Positions 1 through 11,092 of a stretch of 27,843 nt of DNA are shown piece after piece (position 1 is the first letter of the stretch; every line of letters starts with the position of its first letter). Made by a program: the position numbers and the translations under genes. Source of the stretch: Diphasiastrum complanatum (Eukaryota; Streptophyta; Lycopodiopsida; Lycopodiales; Lycopodiaceae); the NCBI GenBank assembly GCA_029204225.1, contig MU836507.1, forward strand, positions 1 through 27,843. Reading direction: 5' to 3'. The notes under the pieces are model-generated. The model made no database searches and was not told where the DNA came from. It saw only the letters and a program-made list of their open reading frames with translations.

Positions 1-75
1 CAGTGCACAACTACATATATGTTGTGTTTGCCACACGAACCCGATACTTACCCCGAAATTTTAACATTTTTCTTA

Positions 76-516
76 TGCGTGGCACTGCCACGCGTGGCAT
101 ATCCACGCTAAAACTTTTCCGAGGACCCTGCCGATGAAATCTAGGCTAGAGGAGAGGTTCGGCAAAAAAAAATTTAATTCTGCGTGGCACTGACTGCACG
201 CGTGGGCAGTGCCATGCCAATTTTTTTAAACTAAAAGTTGGAATTTAGGCACCAAAATTTGTCGGCATGGCACATCCACGCGTGGAAGTGCCACGTACGG
301 TTGTTATTTAACCAATTTTCATGTGAAATAAATTTTCTATTTGCCACGTGTGGCAAATCTCCAGAGAAAATTCTAGAACGATGGCTTTTTTTATTGCCAC
401 GCGTGGCATAATTTGTCAAAAATTTGCCACGTGTGGCAAAATTTGCCACGCATGGCAATATTAAAACACAATACTTAGAAAAAATTTTGTTATGGAAATT
501 TGCCACGCGTGGCAAA
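76..516. repeat. Cluster of TGCCACGCGTGGCA-type palindromes
   Basis: At least seven copies of a perfect or near-perfect palindrome occur in 440 bases. Examples are TGCCACGCGTGGCA at 86-99 and 395-408, TTGCCACGTGTGGCAA at 341-356, TTTGCCACGTGTGGCAAA at 423-440, a CGCATG variant at 442-458 and TTTGCCACGCGTGGCAAA at 499-516. Longer imperfect inverted copies lie at 181-219 and 264-295. Spacing is irregular and the DNA between copies is AT-rich, so this is neither a simple tandem satellite nor a CRISPR array. No coding sequence is supported here. Function is unknown. Confidence 0.85.
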
Positions 517-540
517 ATTAGTTTGTTGTGATTTTTTTTT

Positions 541-1619
541 TTAATCTATTATGAATAATAAGTTAATAAAAAACAACTTTGTGATTAATTTAAAAGTAAA
601 TAAGATTTGTTTATATATTTTGAATAGGTGTATACTTATAATAAAATGTGGACTAAAAAATCAAATGATCATTATCTCAAATTATTATGCTCTGACGAAT
701 TAAAGTTACTATCAGTTGAATATTACATGCTATCTTATGTATTTATAGACATTATGATGTGTTTCTATATTGAGCAAATTTTTGATCAAAATTTGACAAT
801 TTTTTCAATATGGTATTGATGGGTAAAAATATAAGCGTGAGCTTAATATGCATGTGAAAGGATGCTAAGTACCTTACATTTGAGAGCCGTGTGGTAGCTT
901 AAGCTAATTTGTTGATAAAAAAATTGCAATGTTATACACCTTTGTGTGTTTGCAAAGATCAATGAATATTGTGCAAAGTGTATTATTATCTCAAAGAAGA
1001 TGTTTTTTAATTATAATATATAAATAATCAACACATATAGTTCACACATCTATTAATATTGATAAATTTTTCTAATTCTAAGTGATTGCAAGATGCATTT
1101 GAAATGAAACATTAGAAATGCAACATCGTAGAAAAATATAATAATTTTTAATTTTAAAAAATATATATATTGACCACAATGGATCATTTTATGACAAAAT
1201 TATTTGTGATATGTACAAACTTTATTCATCATCACAAGATTCAAATTCATCCTAGCCTTTCAAACTAAACTTATTGCAATCTAATGGTTCAATAAGAAGA
1301 GGACCAAACTCACATGATTCATGTGAGATTCCCTCAACTTAGAACCATGGAACTTGACTTTGAAGTTTTTATTATTTTATTCTTTTAGGCCCCAAGTCTT
1401 GTATTCAAGTTCTACCTAACCATTTTGCGTGCTCATTGGGTTGGGCTTACACACGCAGGACGCTAGTGCCCTCGCACTTATTATTCTAACTGTACAATGT
1501 ACTGTGGTGGGGCCCACTAGGTAAGGCTTGGCCAGCAGTATTTTTAAGTGGGTGGGACCCACTTGTTTATTTATGTACAGGAAATATCCACAACATTGAT
1601 TGAACTATGAGTTAACCTA
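541..1619. other. Gene-free AT-rich intergenic DNA
   Basis: I see no supported gene, RNA or transposon domain here. The only open frames are short, AT-rich and without recognisable motifs. Confidence 0.6.
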
Positions 1620-2391
<772 letters not shown>

Positions 2392-2403
2392 GCTCTGATA
2401 CCA
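2392..2403 (-). other. Primer-binding site (initiator tRNA-Met), minus-strand LTR element
   Basis: GCTCTGATACCA is the complement of TGGTATCAGAGC, the plant retroelement primer-binding site that pairs with the 3' end of initiator tRNA-Met. It lies six bases from the TG end of the probable LTR at 2410. Confidence 0.8.
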
Positions 2404-2409
2404 ATAAAA

Positions 2410-2885
2410 TGTCCCCCCATGACTCCCAACCGAGATAGAGCTTCCTAGAACACCAAGGGAGGATTGCAGTGGACGAAACCGTCACAACCAAATCTAGATC
2501 CAATACCGGTCTAGCCCCCAAGCAATCCAGGAGATAGGCAAGCCACAGGAAGAGCGCTTCACAGGCTGACAACATAACGACCACAGTCTCATCCACGCAC
2601 ACATAGACACTGGTAAGGGTATATATAGAGATATAGCCAACCCCACCTGCGCATGTACGGAATCCACATGGAAGCACTCTAACTGATCATGCCAATCCCC
2701 CATGCATGTCCACTGCATGTAGGTACCGCTAACCCATAATAGTCAAGACCCATGCATAAGCCTAGTGCATGTACATCCTATCCCATACTAGAATGCAACG
2801 CACATGCCTATACCACATGCGGGTGTGACCCCATGGTCCTACTCGACTATTATCCAGATTAGGCCTGGCCCCTATGTCCAAGACA
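2410..2885 (-). repeat. Probable LTR of a minus-strand retroelement
   Basis: The lower edge begins TGTCCCCCC next to the primer-binding site. The upper edge is proposed at ...CCAAGACA (2885), giving TGTC/GACA terminal inverted bases and about 476 bp. On the minus strand a TATA-like CTATATATAC lies near 2617-2630. No second LTR copy is visible in the window, so the upper boundary is a best guess. It could be a solo or truncated LTR. Confidence 0.5.
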
Positions 2886-2989
2886 ACCCCAAATGGCACA
2901 AATCTCCATTAGGGCCGTAATAGTGACGGTGAGGTAGAAGGGAGTTATGAGAAGAATCTCTCATGATGTCAATGTAATCTTCTTCTAGG

Positions 2990-3698
2990 TTTGAAGATGG
3001 AAATGCATGGTGGATAGGTAGTGGAGCTAGTTCTCATATGACTAGTTCAAGAAATTTTTTCACTCATCTGGGACCTTACAATGGATCTAGAAAGTTCATC
3101 TCCATTCCTAATAGTAGATGCAAGATAGAAGGAATTGGTAGTGGATCCACTATGACTCTTAATGACGTACCTTTTGTGCCTAATCTCACCATGAATCTCA
3201 TTAGTGTTGGTCAAGTGCTTGATTATGGCTTTTAAGTTGACTTTGAGAAGGATTCTTGCTCGATTGAGAGGGATGGTGAAGTGGTAGCTAGAGGGACTAG
3301 ATGTGGAAAGCTTTTCAAGTTGGAAGTAAATCCTTGTGGAGGAATGGTCAATAGGAGCTTGTATCATCTCAAAAGGAGGAGGCCCTTGATTTATGTTCCA
3401 TGATGGTAAGCCTCATGAAGATTGTGCTTTGGCAAAACCACTTGGAGAGTCATTGCCAAGGTGTTTTACTACTCTTCTATTTTTTCATCTTGTTCATTTG
3501 GATTATCATGTGTCATCAAGTAGAAGAAAAGATGGTGCTTTTTTATATGTCTCCTTCATTGAAGACTTCAATTGGATGTACCTCGTATCAATGGTGCTTG
3601 ATAAGAAGATTGCAATAGTTGATACTTTAAGGATCTTTAGATCCATATGCTTTGTCAATATTCCTTTGCATATAAGGAGTAAGGAGAATCTAAGATGA
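2990..3698 (+). pseudogene. Copia pol fragment: protease, pre-integrase, integrase start
   Basis: Degraded Ty1/copia polyprotein. The protease region reads WWIGSGASSHMT near 3007-3042 followed by FVPNLTMNLISVGQ; the family motif is I/L-D-S-G-A, so the catalytic Asp is Gly here. An in-frame TAA near 3233 ends this block, after which the same family resumes (DFEKDSCSIERDGEVVARG, then a pre-integrase-like stretch to about 3390). A shifted frame from 3393 gives the start of the integrase core, with an HLDY-type first catalytic Asp and a FIEDF block near 3555. The copy ends near 3698 at a stop. It cannot make a working polyprotein. Confidence 0.8.
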
Positions 3699-4465
3699 TG
3701 ATGGTAGGATCCTCCTCTCTACCAACAATCCAAGTGCATGATGGAGAGAGACCAAGGCTTGAGGAGGAGTCATCCCAACTCATGGTGCCAAAGAAATGTC
3801 CAAGAGGCAAGGCCTAGTCTATGTGGCTCACACTTCATGAAAATGAGAATCAAGTTTTAGGCTGTATCTACTCCAACACATCCACTTTTGTTTCCCTTGT
3901 ATCCTTTGATGTACTATCTTGCTTTGATGAGATTTCCACATCTCAAAGTTGGAGTGAGGCAATGCTAGTTTTGTATGATGCCTCTTGTATGGACACATCA
4001 TGTCATTAATGGCTTAGATCAGGTTCTTATCATTTAGAAAGCAAATGGTTTTATCATCACTGATCTCTTGGATCTTGTAAGAGCAAAATTGAGATAGTCA
4101 TTCATAATGTAAAAAATAATGTTTTTTCATTTTGTGAGGAAATTTGTACACTTTTCATGAGAACAAGTGAATCATCCGCAAAGGACACTTGTATCCTTGA
4201 GAAACTAAGAAGCCTAAATAAGATTAAGATAGCTTTGGATTACAAGATTAGACCTATCATGCAAAATGTTCATAGTTTGTGGCCTAGTCGAGCTAGAATG
4301 CAAAATCTTGATAATCAACACTTTTGCCTATTTTGTGATTTTGATCTCCATGATCATTATGAGGCATGGAGGCCTCAGATTTTCCTCTTTATGGAGTAGC
4401 TATTTTCAAGGAGATGGAGCTTTCAAGCCCAAGATCTTGTTCAAGCATGGAGGGAACAAAAGGAA
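3699..4465 (+). other. Degenerate retroelement-derived DNA, possible RT N-terminal remnant
   Basis: Around 3860-4010 a plus-strand frame includes SQSWSEAMLVLYDAS, which weakly resembles the W-x-x-AM block at the start of copia reverse transcriptase. The remainder has short plus-strand frames without recognisable motifs. Its position between integrase pieces suggests rearranged retroelement DNA, but the match is weak. Confidence 0.35.
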
Positions 4466-4672
4466 ATGGTGGCAAATTGGTGGAATGCTCATCAAGAAAA
4501 TTGGCAATGGATTTCCATCAAAAAGGGAATCTTTGTAGGCTATGGTAAGTCACACAAGGGATATAGAGTGCTTGTTCCAAAAACTAAGAAGATCATGGTG
4601 AGTAGGGATGTCTTATTTTATGAAGGAAATGTTTCAAGTGTAAATGAATGTGCTTCTGACAATCTTGTGTAG
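4466..4672 (+). pseudogene. Copia integrase C-terminal fragment
   Basis: The frame contains KKGIFVGYGKSHKGYRVLVP followed by KIMVSRDVLFYEG. These are the conserved C-terminal blocks of copia integrase (IFxGY...KGYR...SRDVxFxE). It ends at a TAG near 4670. The upstream integrase core it should follow is about 800 bases away and separated by RT-like sequence, so the order is disrupted. Confidence 0.8.
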
Positions 4673-4954
4673 CACGAGGAGGAGTCAAATAAGAAGAGTA
4701 TATAGAGGATGAATCTCCACACTCGAGTGCTGCAAGGAGGTGTAAAAGGACCAAGGCCAAGCCATCAAGGCTTACTTACATTGGCAAGTGTATACAAGGG
4801 GATGACACTACCTGATTCACTTCTTACACTCTCATGACTTCTACGCATTGTAAATTGGAGAGTCCAAGATGAAGATATTTCGTACAAGCTTGTGATAACT
4901 TCCATTTGCATGTATTTTTTTCAATTCAATGCTTCAATTAAAATGTTACTTTGA

Positions 4955-5002
4955 GCCAAGGAAGTTCATGAGCTCTTCCACTCTGATGTCTGTGGACCAA
5001 TG
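4955..5002 (+). pseudogene. Copia integrase core start, short fragment
   Basis: The frame AKEVHELFHSDVCGPM is the start of the copia integrase catalytic domain, with the first catalytic Asp in HSDVCGP. A TAA follows at once and no further integrase follows in any frame I could find. It lies after an integrase C-terminus rather than before it, so it is a separate or shuffled piece. Confidence 0.7.
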
Positions 5003-5225
5003 TAAGACGGATTGTACTTGACATGTGTGAAGCTATTTTGGTCATTAACACTCGTTTTTTGTTGCTCTTGCTTGCTAATCTACATTGTGTCAATACTAGC
5101 TTTCAATATTGATGGAGATGAAGGTAGCAATGCATCCAATCCCTCTTGTGGATTCATTAGATCCAATTCAGGTTCAAATTTTTTTGTTCTTCACACCTCC
5201 AATATAATAAGAATCACCCATAAAG

Positions 5226-5617
5226 TCATTGTGGTTGGAGGAAACAAACTCGATTGAGATTGACAAGCAACAAACTCCTCTTTAAATGATACATTGAATC
5301 CATTCTCACAAATATCTGATAAAGCATTTTGAAGACAAGCCTCACACTAAAAAAATCTTTCTTTTCTCCATAATCAACACTAGATACCAAGTCGTTATTC
5401 TCAAAATCTATGATATCTAAGAACTCATAAATAATACTAGATAGGAGACATAAGACTTCATCTTCATGATGATAAAAGAAGTGACATAGGTCCACAATAG
5501 TAATTTTGATATATTAAAACAAATCTTGGATTGTACATCAAAGTGTCTTCATGTAAGGAAGAACTAGAACCATTAAAAGCCTCCCTCGATTTCTCTGTGT
5601 ATACACTATTAAAGTCA
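5226..5617 (-). other. Minus-strand degenerate DNA downstream of a copia protease fragment
   Basis: Minus-strand frames continue from the protease-like fragment above but show no clear pre-integrase, integrase or RT motif. It is probably further decayed sequence of the same insertion. I cannot assign a domain. Confidence 0.3.
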
Positions 5618-5910
5618 CTATACTGATAACAGATTTGTAGAGAGTTTAGAAACATACAAGACTTTTGATAGTAGTTTGAATTGATCATGCTGAAATCTTA
5701 ATCTTACAGTACCTTCACCTTCGATAGTGAGAGTGCTATCATCACCAAGATGAACATCTTTTTTTGTGCTATAAGGCATATAGGATTTGGAAATCTCATG
5801 ATGATTGGTCATATGTTGAGTAGTTCCAGAATACAGAAACCACGAATCATCCGAATTCCCGTATTTGTCTTTGACCATAAAAGCGCATTCGTCCATTTCG
5901 ACTTCAGGAA
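5618..5910 (-). pseudogene. Minus-strand copia gag-protease fragment
   Basis: The minus-strand frame reads MDECAFMVKDKYG...SWFLYSGTTQHMT, then LGDDSTLTIEGEGTV and KLSTNLLSV. This is the gag-protease junction and protease of a Ty1/copia polyprotein. The catalytic Asp of the L-D-S-G motif is Tyr. The fragment stops against the 5' LTR of the plus-strand element that begins near 5918, which suggests that the later element inserted into or beside it. I did not find its continuation beyond 11093. Confidence 0.75.
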
Positions 5911-5917
5911 CTGTAGC

Positions 5918-6129
5918 TAGAATTAAAGTAGAATCACTGTGCTACTGTACTGTGGGTCCTATCAGTTGATAAGGATCAGTTGGCCTCGCCACAAGGCAAG
6001 TCGACGGGACACACATCCCGTCAATGACAAACTGGGTCATGCATGGGCTGCCTGAGTGAACAACTATATGTACAGTGTAATTTCATTTTGAAAAATACAG
6101 TTGCTATGTGAGCTTGCTATGGAGAGTGT
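5918..6129 (+). repeat. 5' LTR of the copia element
   Basis: Matches 10909-11092 along its whole length, beginning at TAGAATTAAAG and ending ...GGAGAGTGT just before the primer-binding site. A TATA-like CTATATGTAC lies near 6064. Usual TG...CA ends are not visible, so exact edges are uncertain by a few bases. It carries about 28 bases (near 6037-6062) that are absent from the 3' LTR. Confidence 0.88.
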
Positions 6130-6142
6130 TGGTATCAGAGCC
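6130..6142 (+). other. Primer-binding site (initiator tRNA-Met)
   Basis: TGGTATCAGAGCC directly follows the 5' LTR and is complementary to the 3' end of plant initiator tRNA-Met, the primer for minus-strand cDNA synthesis. Confidence 0.93.
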
Positions 6143-7117
6143 TTACAGGGAATGTACACATTACAACATCACCGTTGAAGAGAGCTTCGGGAGAACTGTC
6201 TTCTGAGAGTTCGGGGTTTACGACGGGTTGAAGATGGAAGGAGAAACACTGATGCAGAGAGTTTAGCACACATAAGCTTGGTAAGCTTGAGACTGTGTGA
6301 GGATTCAGAGACAAGAGTTGTCGGTTGAATCAGAAAGGTCTGAAGTGGCCGTGGACAGTTGCGCTTCAGTCGTGAAGCAATCGGAATTCATTGAGGGTAG
6401 CCATAGCTACAACATGGAAGAGAGAGAGATGCAGGAGGTCACGGACCTGCTCGCACGAGGAACCACGATGAGCATGTAGTGTTTGCAAGAGGATAGCGGC
6501 TTCAGGAGTGTAGTTCAACGCGCCGATGCAACAAAGTCCACAAGATCAATCTTCACAACGATCGACGGATAGGATTAATTGCATCTGGATCACAGGATTG
6601 AAACCTATCGTTGGATTTAACTGAAGTGGGCCCTGAAGAATTGAAGTGCATTTTGGCCTTCAACCTCATTAAAAATTTTCAAAGTGAAAGTTGAGTTAGG
6701 TCCCTTCACAAGTGAAGAGTGAAGTTTCTTCAAGGTGAAGAAATAGTTCAAAAACAAGGAAAATCCCTATTTTTGGGTCCTTTGCCTGTTTTGACCCAAA
6801 CGAAAGGCTATAACCTCCAAATGAAGGGCACCTAGACTGTACCTGCAAGTATGGTATAGTAAAACAGAGTAATTGTAGTTGAGAAAGTGTTCAGAGTACG
6901 CCAAAAGTGATTTCACCATTCCACTGGGCACGTAGTTGGGAGTTGACGACTGAGTGCATTTCGGAAGGCGACGCAGATATGGCTTTCAAATTGGTGGAAA
7001 AGCGACGAGTGGCCTGGTAAGGGAAAAATTTCAGGTCATTATTTTCAACTTCTGACATCACAGTTGGCCTCGACATACTATTTTTAGCCTACATCAAAAA
7101 GTTCAAGCAGTTTTGCG
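6143..7117 (+). other. Untranslated leader of the copia element
   Basis: Internal leader between primer-binding site and gag start. No open frame with motifs; it would hold packaging and dimerisation signals in an active element, but none can be identified by eye. Confidence 0.7.
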
Positions 7118-7984
7118 ATGGCAAACGTGGGAGAGTCCATTTTGAGTGAAAGTAGCAAATTGGACGGGATTTCCAACTATGTAGTGTGGAAATTCAAAAT
7201 GAAAAACATACTGATGGAGAAAGACGTGTGGGAAGTCGTCATAGGTGATGAGAGAAGGCCGTCAAATGAAGTGGATATCAAAGTGTTCGACAAAAAGATG
7301 AGGAAAGCTTTGACCTTCATTAACTTGTCAATGAAGGATCACATCATTACCCACATTTGTGATGCTGTTACACCCAGACAGGCATAGGATGTGCTAAAGG
7401 AGCAATTCGAGACGTCAAATCTGTCTAGAATCATGTTTCTAAAGTCAAAGCTGAATAGTGCCCGCATGGAGCAAGGAGAGCACATTCAGACATACATGAC
7501 CAGAATCAAGACAATGAGGGATGAACTGCATTCTATTCGTGAGCGCATACGTGATGTGGAGTTGATGCACAATGCATTGTGCGGCATTGCAGAATCCTAT
7601 CAGATGTTTGTGAGTGGAATAGCATCAAGAAAAAGATTGCCAACCTTTGACGAGCTCATAGGAATCTTGATGCAAGAAGAGAAACGACGAGAAATGGTGA
7701 AAGCTAGACGTCAAAATACTGACGATCAGGCACTTGTGATATGCCAAAAACAAGGCAAGGGCAAGGGCAAGAAGAAGTCTAAACAACAATTTGCCAAGTC
7801 TCAGAGGACGAGGGATCTTCAAGTAAGACCAAGAAGAAAGGCAAGTGCTTCCATTGTGGTAAAAAGGGCCATTGGAAGAGGGAATGTCGCAAATTTCTGG
7901 CGGAACAAGGCAAGGGGAAACCAAAGCAAGCAGACAACCTTGTCAATGAGGGTGAGATTGAAGACTCTAGCATCTTCATATCTG
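7118..7984 (+). pseudogene. Copia gag (UBN2-type capsid plus CCHC zinc knuckle), broken
   Basis: Gag forms the virus-like particle and binds the element RNA. The ATG at 7118 starts MANVGESILSESSKLDG...NYVVWKFKM, the typical copia gag start with the Y-x-x-W-x-x-x-M block. An in-frame TAG at 7385-7387 falls where the family has the Trp of an A-W-D-x-L motif, so TGG became TAG. Reading resumes at DVLKEQFETSNLSRIMFLKS and runs through a basic GKGKGKKK stretch. A frameshift near 7795-7801 then puts the zinc knuckle (CFHCGKKGHWKREC, CX2CX4HX4C, about 7848-7891) in the next frame, which leads straight into protease. Confidence 0.9.
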
Positions 7985-9300
7985 CATTGTCATCTAATCA
8001 AGATGATCAAGTGTGGTATATTGACTCGGGAGCCACAAGACACATGACAGGTAACAAGAATTGGTTCAGTAGTTTGAAAGTGTTGGATAATGGAACGTTT
8101 GTTTCACAAGAAAATGGCGATGTGTGCAAGATCAAGGGGATAGGCACCGTTTCAGTCCAACTACCTAATGGCAAAAGCATGATGATCAGGGAGATACTTT
8201 ATGTACCAGATTTCAAAAAAAATCTACTTTCTATTGGAGTCATTACTGATCAAAAGTTGAAAGTAGAATTCGCCCATGATCGTTGCTTTGTGAAGGATGT
8301 GAACCAAAAGTTCAAAGTTATTGTGGATGGAGTAAGGGAGCCCAATATAAAATTGTACAGGTTGAATGCCACAATCAAGGGGCAACATGGACTCATGTCG
8401 TCCATTCCATCGCAAACTGAGTTGTGGCATAAGAGGCTTGGTCACTTGAACTTGGGAAGCCTAAGTTTGATGAGAAAATTGGAGATGGTAATAGGATTGC
8501 CTACTATAGAAGACCACTTGAAATCGATGTGCGAATCATGTGTATATGGGAAGCAACATCGAGAGAATTTCAATAAAGAAGGTGTTGCAAGGGCAAAGAA
8601 CATCCTAGATTTGATCCACACAGATTTATGCGGGCCTATGAGGACCATGTCCTTAGGTAAAGCCTTTTATTTCATGACCTTTATGACGATATGTCACGTA
8701 AGACGTAGATCTACTTCTTGAAAAAGAAATCGGATGCATTTGACAATTTCAAGAGCTTCAAAGCATTGGTTTAAAATCAGACAGGGAGGAAGATCAAAGT
8801 CCTAAGATCATATAGTGGAGGTGAGTACAAGTCTAATGACTTCAATGATCTTTGTGATCAATGTGGGATCAAAAGACAATTTATGCAAACTCATACTCCT
8901 GCTCTCAATGGTGTAGCCAAGCGCAAGAATCGTATGATTGTGGAAAGTGCCAGATCTATGCTAGCTTAGATGAAACTACCAAAAGATTTTTGGTCAGAAG
9001 CATGCATTACGGTAGTCTATCTTCAAAATAGAAGTCCTACCATTGCCATACCAAAGATAACACCTGAGGAAGCATTCACGAAGAAGAAGCCAAAGGTGGA
9101 CCACTTGCGAATCTTTGGATGTAAGGCCTTTGTACACATTCCTAAGGAAGAGAGACGTAAACTTGATATGAAAGCTATCAAGTGTATATTCCTAGGATAT
9201 GATGAACGTGTGAAGGGCTATAGATGTTTTGATCCAGTGGAAAACAAAATCCATGTAAGCCGTGATGTTATCTTTGATGAATCCAAGTTGTATGAAGACA
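7985..9300 (+). pseudogene. Copia pol N-half: protease, pre-integrase, integrase
   Basis: Protease keeps its catalytic Asp (WYIDSGATRHMT, near 8015-8050) and LYVPDFKKNLLS. The pre-integrase zinc-binding block follows (WHKRLGHLN...MCESCVYGKQ). The integrase core starts LIHTDLCGPM with the first Asp intact. A frameshift near 8676, a TAG at a conserved Trp (RKT-stop-IYFLKKK) and a TAA before NQTG interrupt it. The second catalytic Asp is lost (family SDNGGEY reads SYSGGEY, about 8807-8827) and the catalytic Glu is Lys (NGVAKRKN, about 8910-8933). Another TAG at about 8968 precedes MKLPKDFWSEA. The C-terminal blocks CIFLGYDERVKGYR and VSRDVIFDES are intact. Confidence 0.92.
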
Positions 9301-10853
9301 AGGATGCTGAGAAGATAGACACATCCAGTGGGAAAGATGGTATAGTGAGGATACCTCCTGATGATGATCCATTCATTGACCTTCCGAGTGATGAACATGA
9401 GGATACATCTCAAGATACTAATACTCAACCTCAAGAGACAAGTTGGAGAGGTAAAGACAAACCTTTTGGTGCAAGAAGGATTGAAGTTGCAAGTGACAAA
9501 CGCAAGGAGAAGGATGTACCGTGGGATACATTTTCACCAGGAAGCCGATCACCTAACAGGAAGCTCCCTAAGTGGTTTGAGAAACTGTTGGAGAGTCGCG
9601 ACATGGATGACTTTCCAGGATCATCTAACCAGGGAGAGCTACAAAGATCAACAAGAGAGAAGACACAACCTGAAAGGTATGAAGCAAATTATGCTCTCTT
9701 ATCTAGTATTATTCAAAGCAAAGAACCTTTGACTTATGGTGAAGCGAAGGACGCGAAGGGACAAGAAAATAAAGTATGTCGCTTGAAAAAAGTGCTTTAT
9801 GGTCTTAAACAAGCACCACGTGCGTGGTATAGCAGGATTGATGCCTACTTTCATTCAAAGGAGATGGTGAGAACACACTCTGATCCAAATCTATATGTCT
9901 TATGCTTTGATGGTATGGTTGCTTTGATTGCTCTTTATGTTGATGACTTGATTATTACGAGAAATAATGAAGAGATGATAGATATGATCAAGAAAGACCT
10001 CATGGAGCAATTCGAGATGACAGATCTCAGCCTGATGCATTATTGTGGGTTTAACATAGGTGAAGTATATCAAAGAGTTGTTGCACATGTTTAGGTTGCA
10101 GGATTGCAAACCAGTGGATACTCCTATTGAACTAGGTAAAAAGCTTTCTAAGCTTGATGAGTCATAGTCATTTGATGCTACGTTGTATAGGCAATTAGTA
10201 GGGAGCTTGATTTACCTTACCATGACTAGACCAGATATATGCTATGTTGTTGGCATTGTAAGTCAGCTTATGGCAGCACCTACAAAAACGCATCAGAAGG
10301 GAGCTAAACGCATTCTGCATTATATGAAAGGCACTTCAGATGATGGCTTGATTTACAAGAAGCATGATGGTTTACCTGAGTTGTGTGGCTATGTGGATGC
10401 GGATTGAGGAGGTGACTATGATGATCGTAGATCCACCATAGGGTATGTATTCCAGTTTTGTGGTAGTTGCTTTTCCTGGTCTAGTAAGAAACAAAGTACA
10501 ATTGCTCTATCCACCACAGAAGCTGAGTATAAGGCAATGTGTACTGCAGCACAAGAAGCTATATGGTTGAGACAAATCTTGGAAGAAATTGGCATGAAGC
10601 AGAAAAATCCCACGACATTACATAGCGATAGTCAAAGTGGAATTTAGCTAGCAAAGACTCCAGTGTTCCATGCGAGAACCAGACACATTGAGATTCAATA
10701 TCACTTTATACGTGAGAGGCTGCTGAGTCATGAAATTCATGTTGTTCATTGTAGCACAGAAGAACAACTAGCTGATATTTTCACTAAGCCACTTGTTGGA
10801 GAAAAGTTTGATAAGTTTAGATCAAAGCTTTTTGTACTTAAAGTTTGTTGACT
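9301..10853 (+). pseudogene. Copia pol C-half: truncated reverse transcriptase and RNase H
   Basis: After the integrase-RT linker the frame jumps from LTYGEAKDA directly to KGQENKVCRLKKVLYGLKQA. About 100 residues of RT, including the DVxTAFLNG block with the first catalytic Asp, are deleted; GCGAAGG flanks the join (9744-9750 and 9753-9759). The YVDDL motif remains near 9940-9954. A second deletion with frameshift occurs near 10060-10095. RNase H follows (SLIYLTMTRPDI, YVDAD, STTEAEY, HSDSQS, ADIFTKPL) with stops at about 10165, 10406 (TGG to TGA) and 10646. The final frame ends at a TGA near 10850. Confidence 0.92.
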
Positions 10854-10896
10854 TTAAAGCTATGTATATGACTGTATAAAAAGTAGAGTCTACTTT

Positions 10897-10907
10897 AAGG
10901 GAGAGAG
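10897..10907 (+). other. Polypurine tract
   Basis: AAGGGAGAGAG lies immediately before the 3' LTR, in the position of the plus-strand primer of LTR elements. Confidence 0.85.
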
Positions 10908-10908
10908 T

Positions 10909-11092
10909 TATAATTAAAGTAGAATCACTGTGCTACTGTAATGTGGGTCCTATCAGTTGATAAGGATCAATTGGCCTTGCCACGAGGCAAGTCGACGGGA
11001 CACGCGTCCCATCAACGGCAACCTGGCTATATGTACAATGTAATTTCATTTTGAAAAATATAGTTGCTATGTGAGCTTGCTGTGGAGAGTGT
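10909..11092 (+). repeat. 3' LTR of the copia element
   Basis: Second copy of the 5918-6129 sequence, beginning TATAATTAAAG and ending GGAGAGTGT. It is about 28 bases shorter through one internal gap, so the two LTRs are not equal in length. Confidence 0.88.

Larger units (their letters stand above)
5918..11092 (+). mobile_element. Ty1/copia LTR retrotransposon, near full length, inactive
   Basis: Order: 5' LTR, tRNA-Met primer-binding site, about 975 bases of leader, gag with zinc knuckle, protease, integrase, reverse transcriptase, RNase H, polypurine tract, 3' LTR. Protease-integrase-RT order defines copia. The LTRs differ by about 14 substitutions over roughly 185 aligned bases (counted by eye, mostly transitions), plus about 28 extra bases in the 5' copy, so the insertion is old. 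At least seven stops or frameshifts, two internal pol deletions and two lost integrase catalytic residues make it non-autonomous. I could not find a clear target-site duplication. Confidence 0.93.

Noticed and set aside
76-516. CRISPR-like array of short palindromic repeats
   Set aside because: Spacing is irregular, repeats are only 14-18 bases and vary, there are no cas genes, and the DNA is plant nuclear.
628-819. 63-codon plus-strand open frame
   Set aside because: Short, AT-driven amino-acid content (Tyr, Ile, Leu), no motif and no splice or promoter support.
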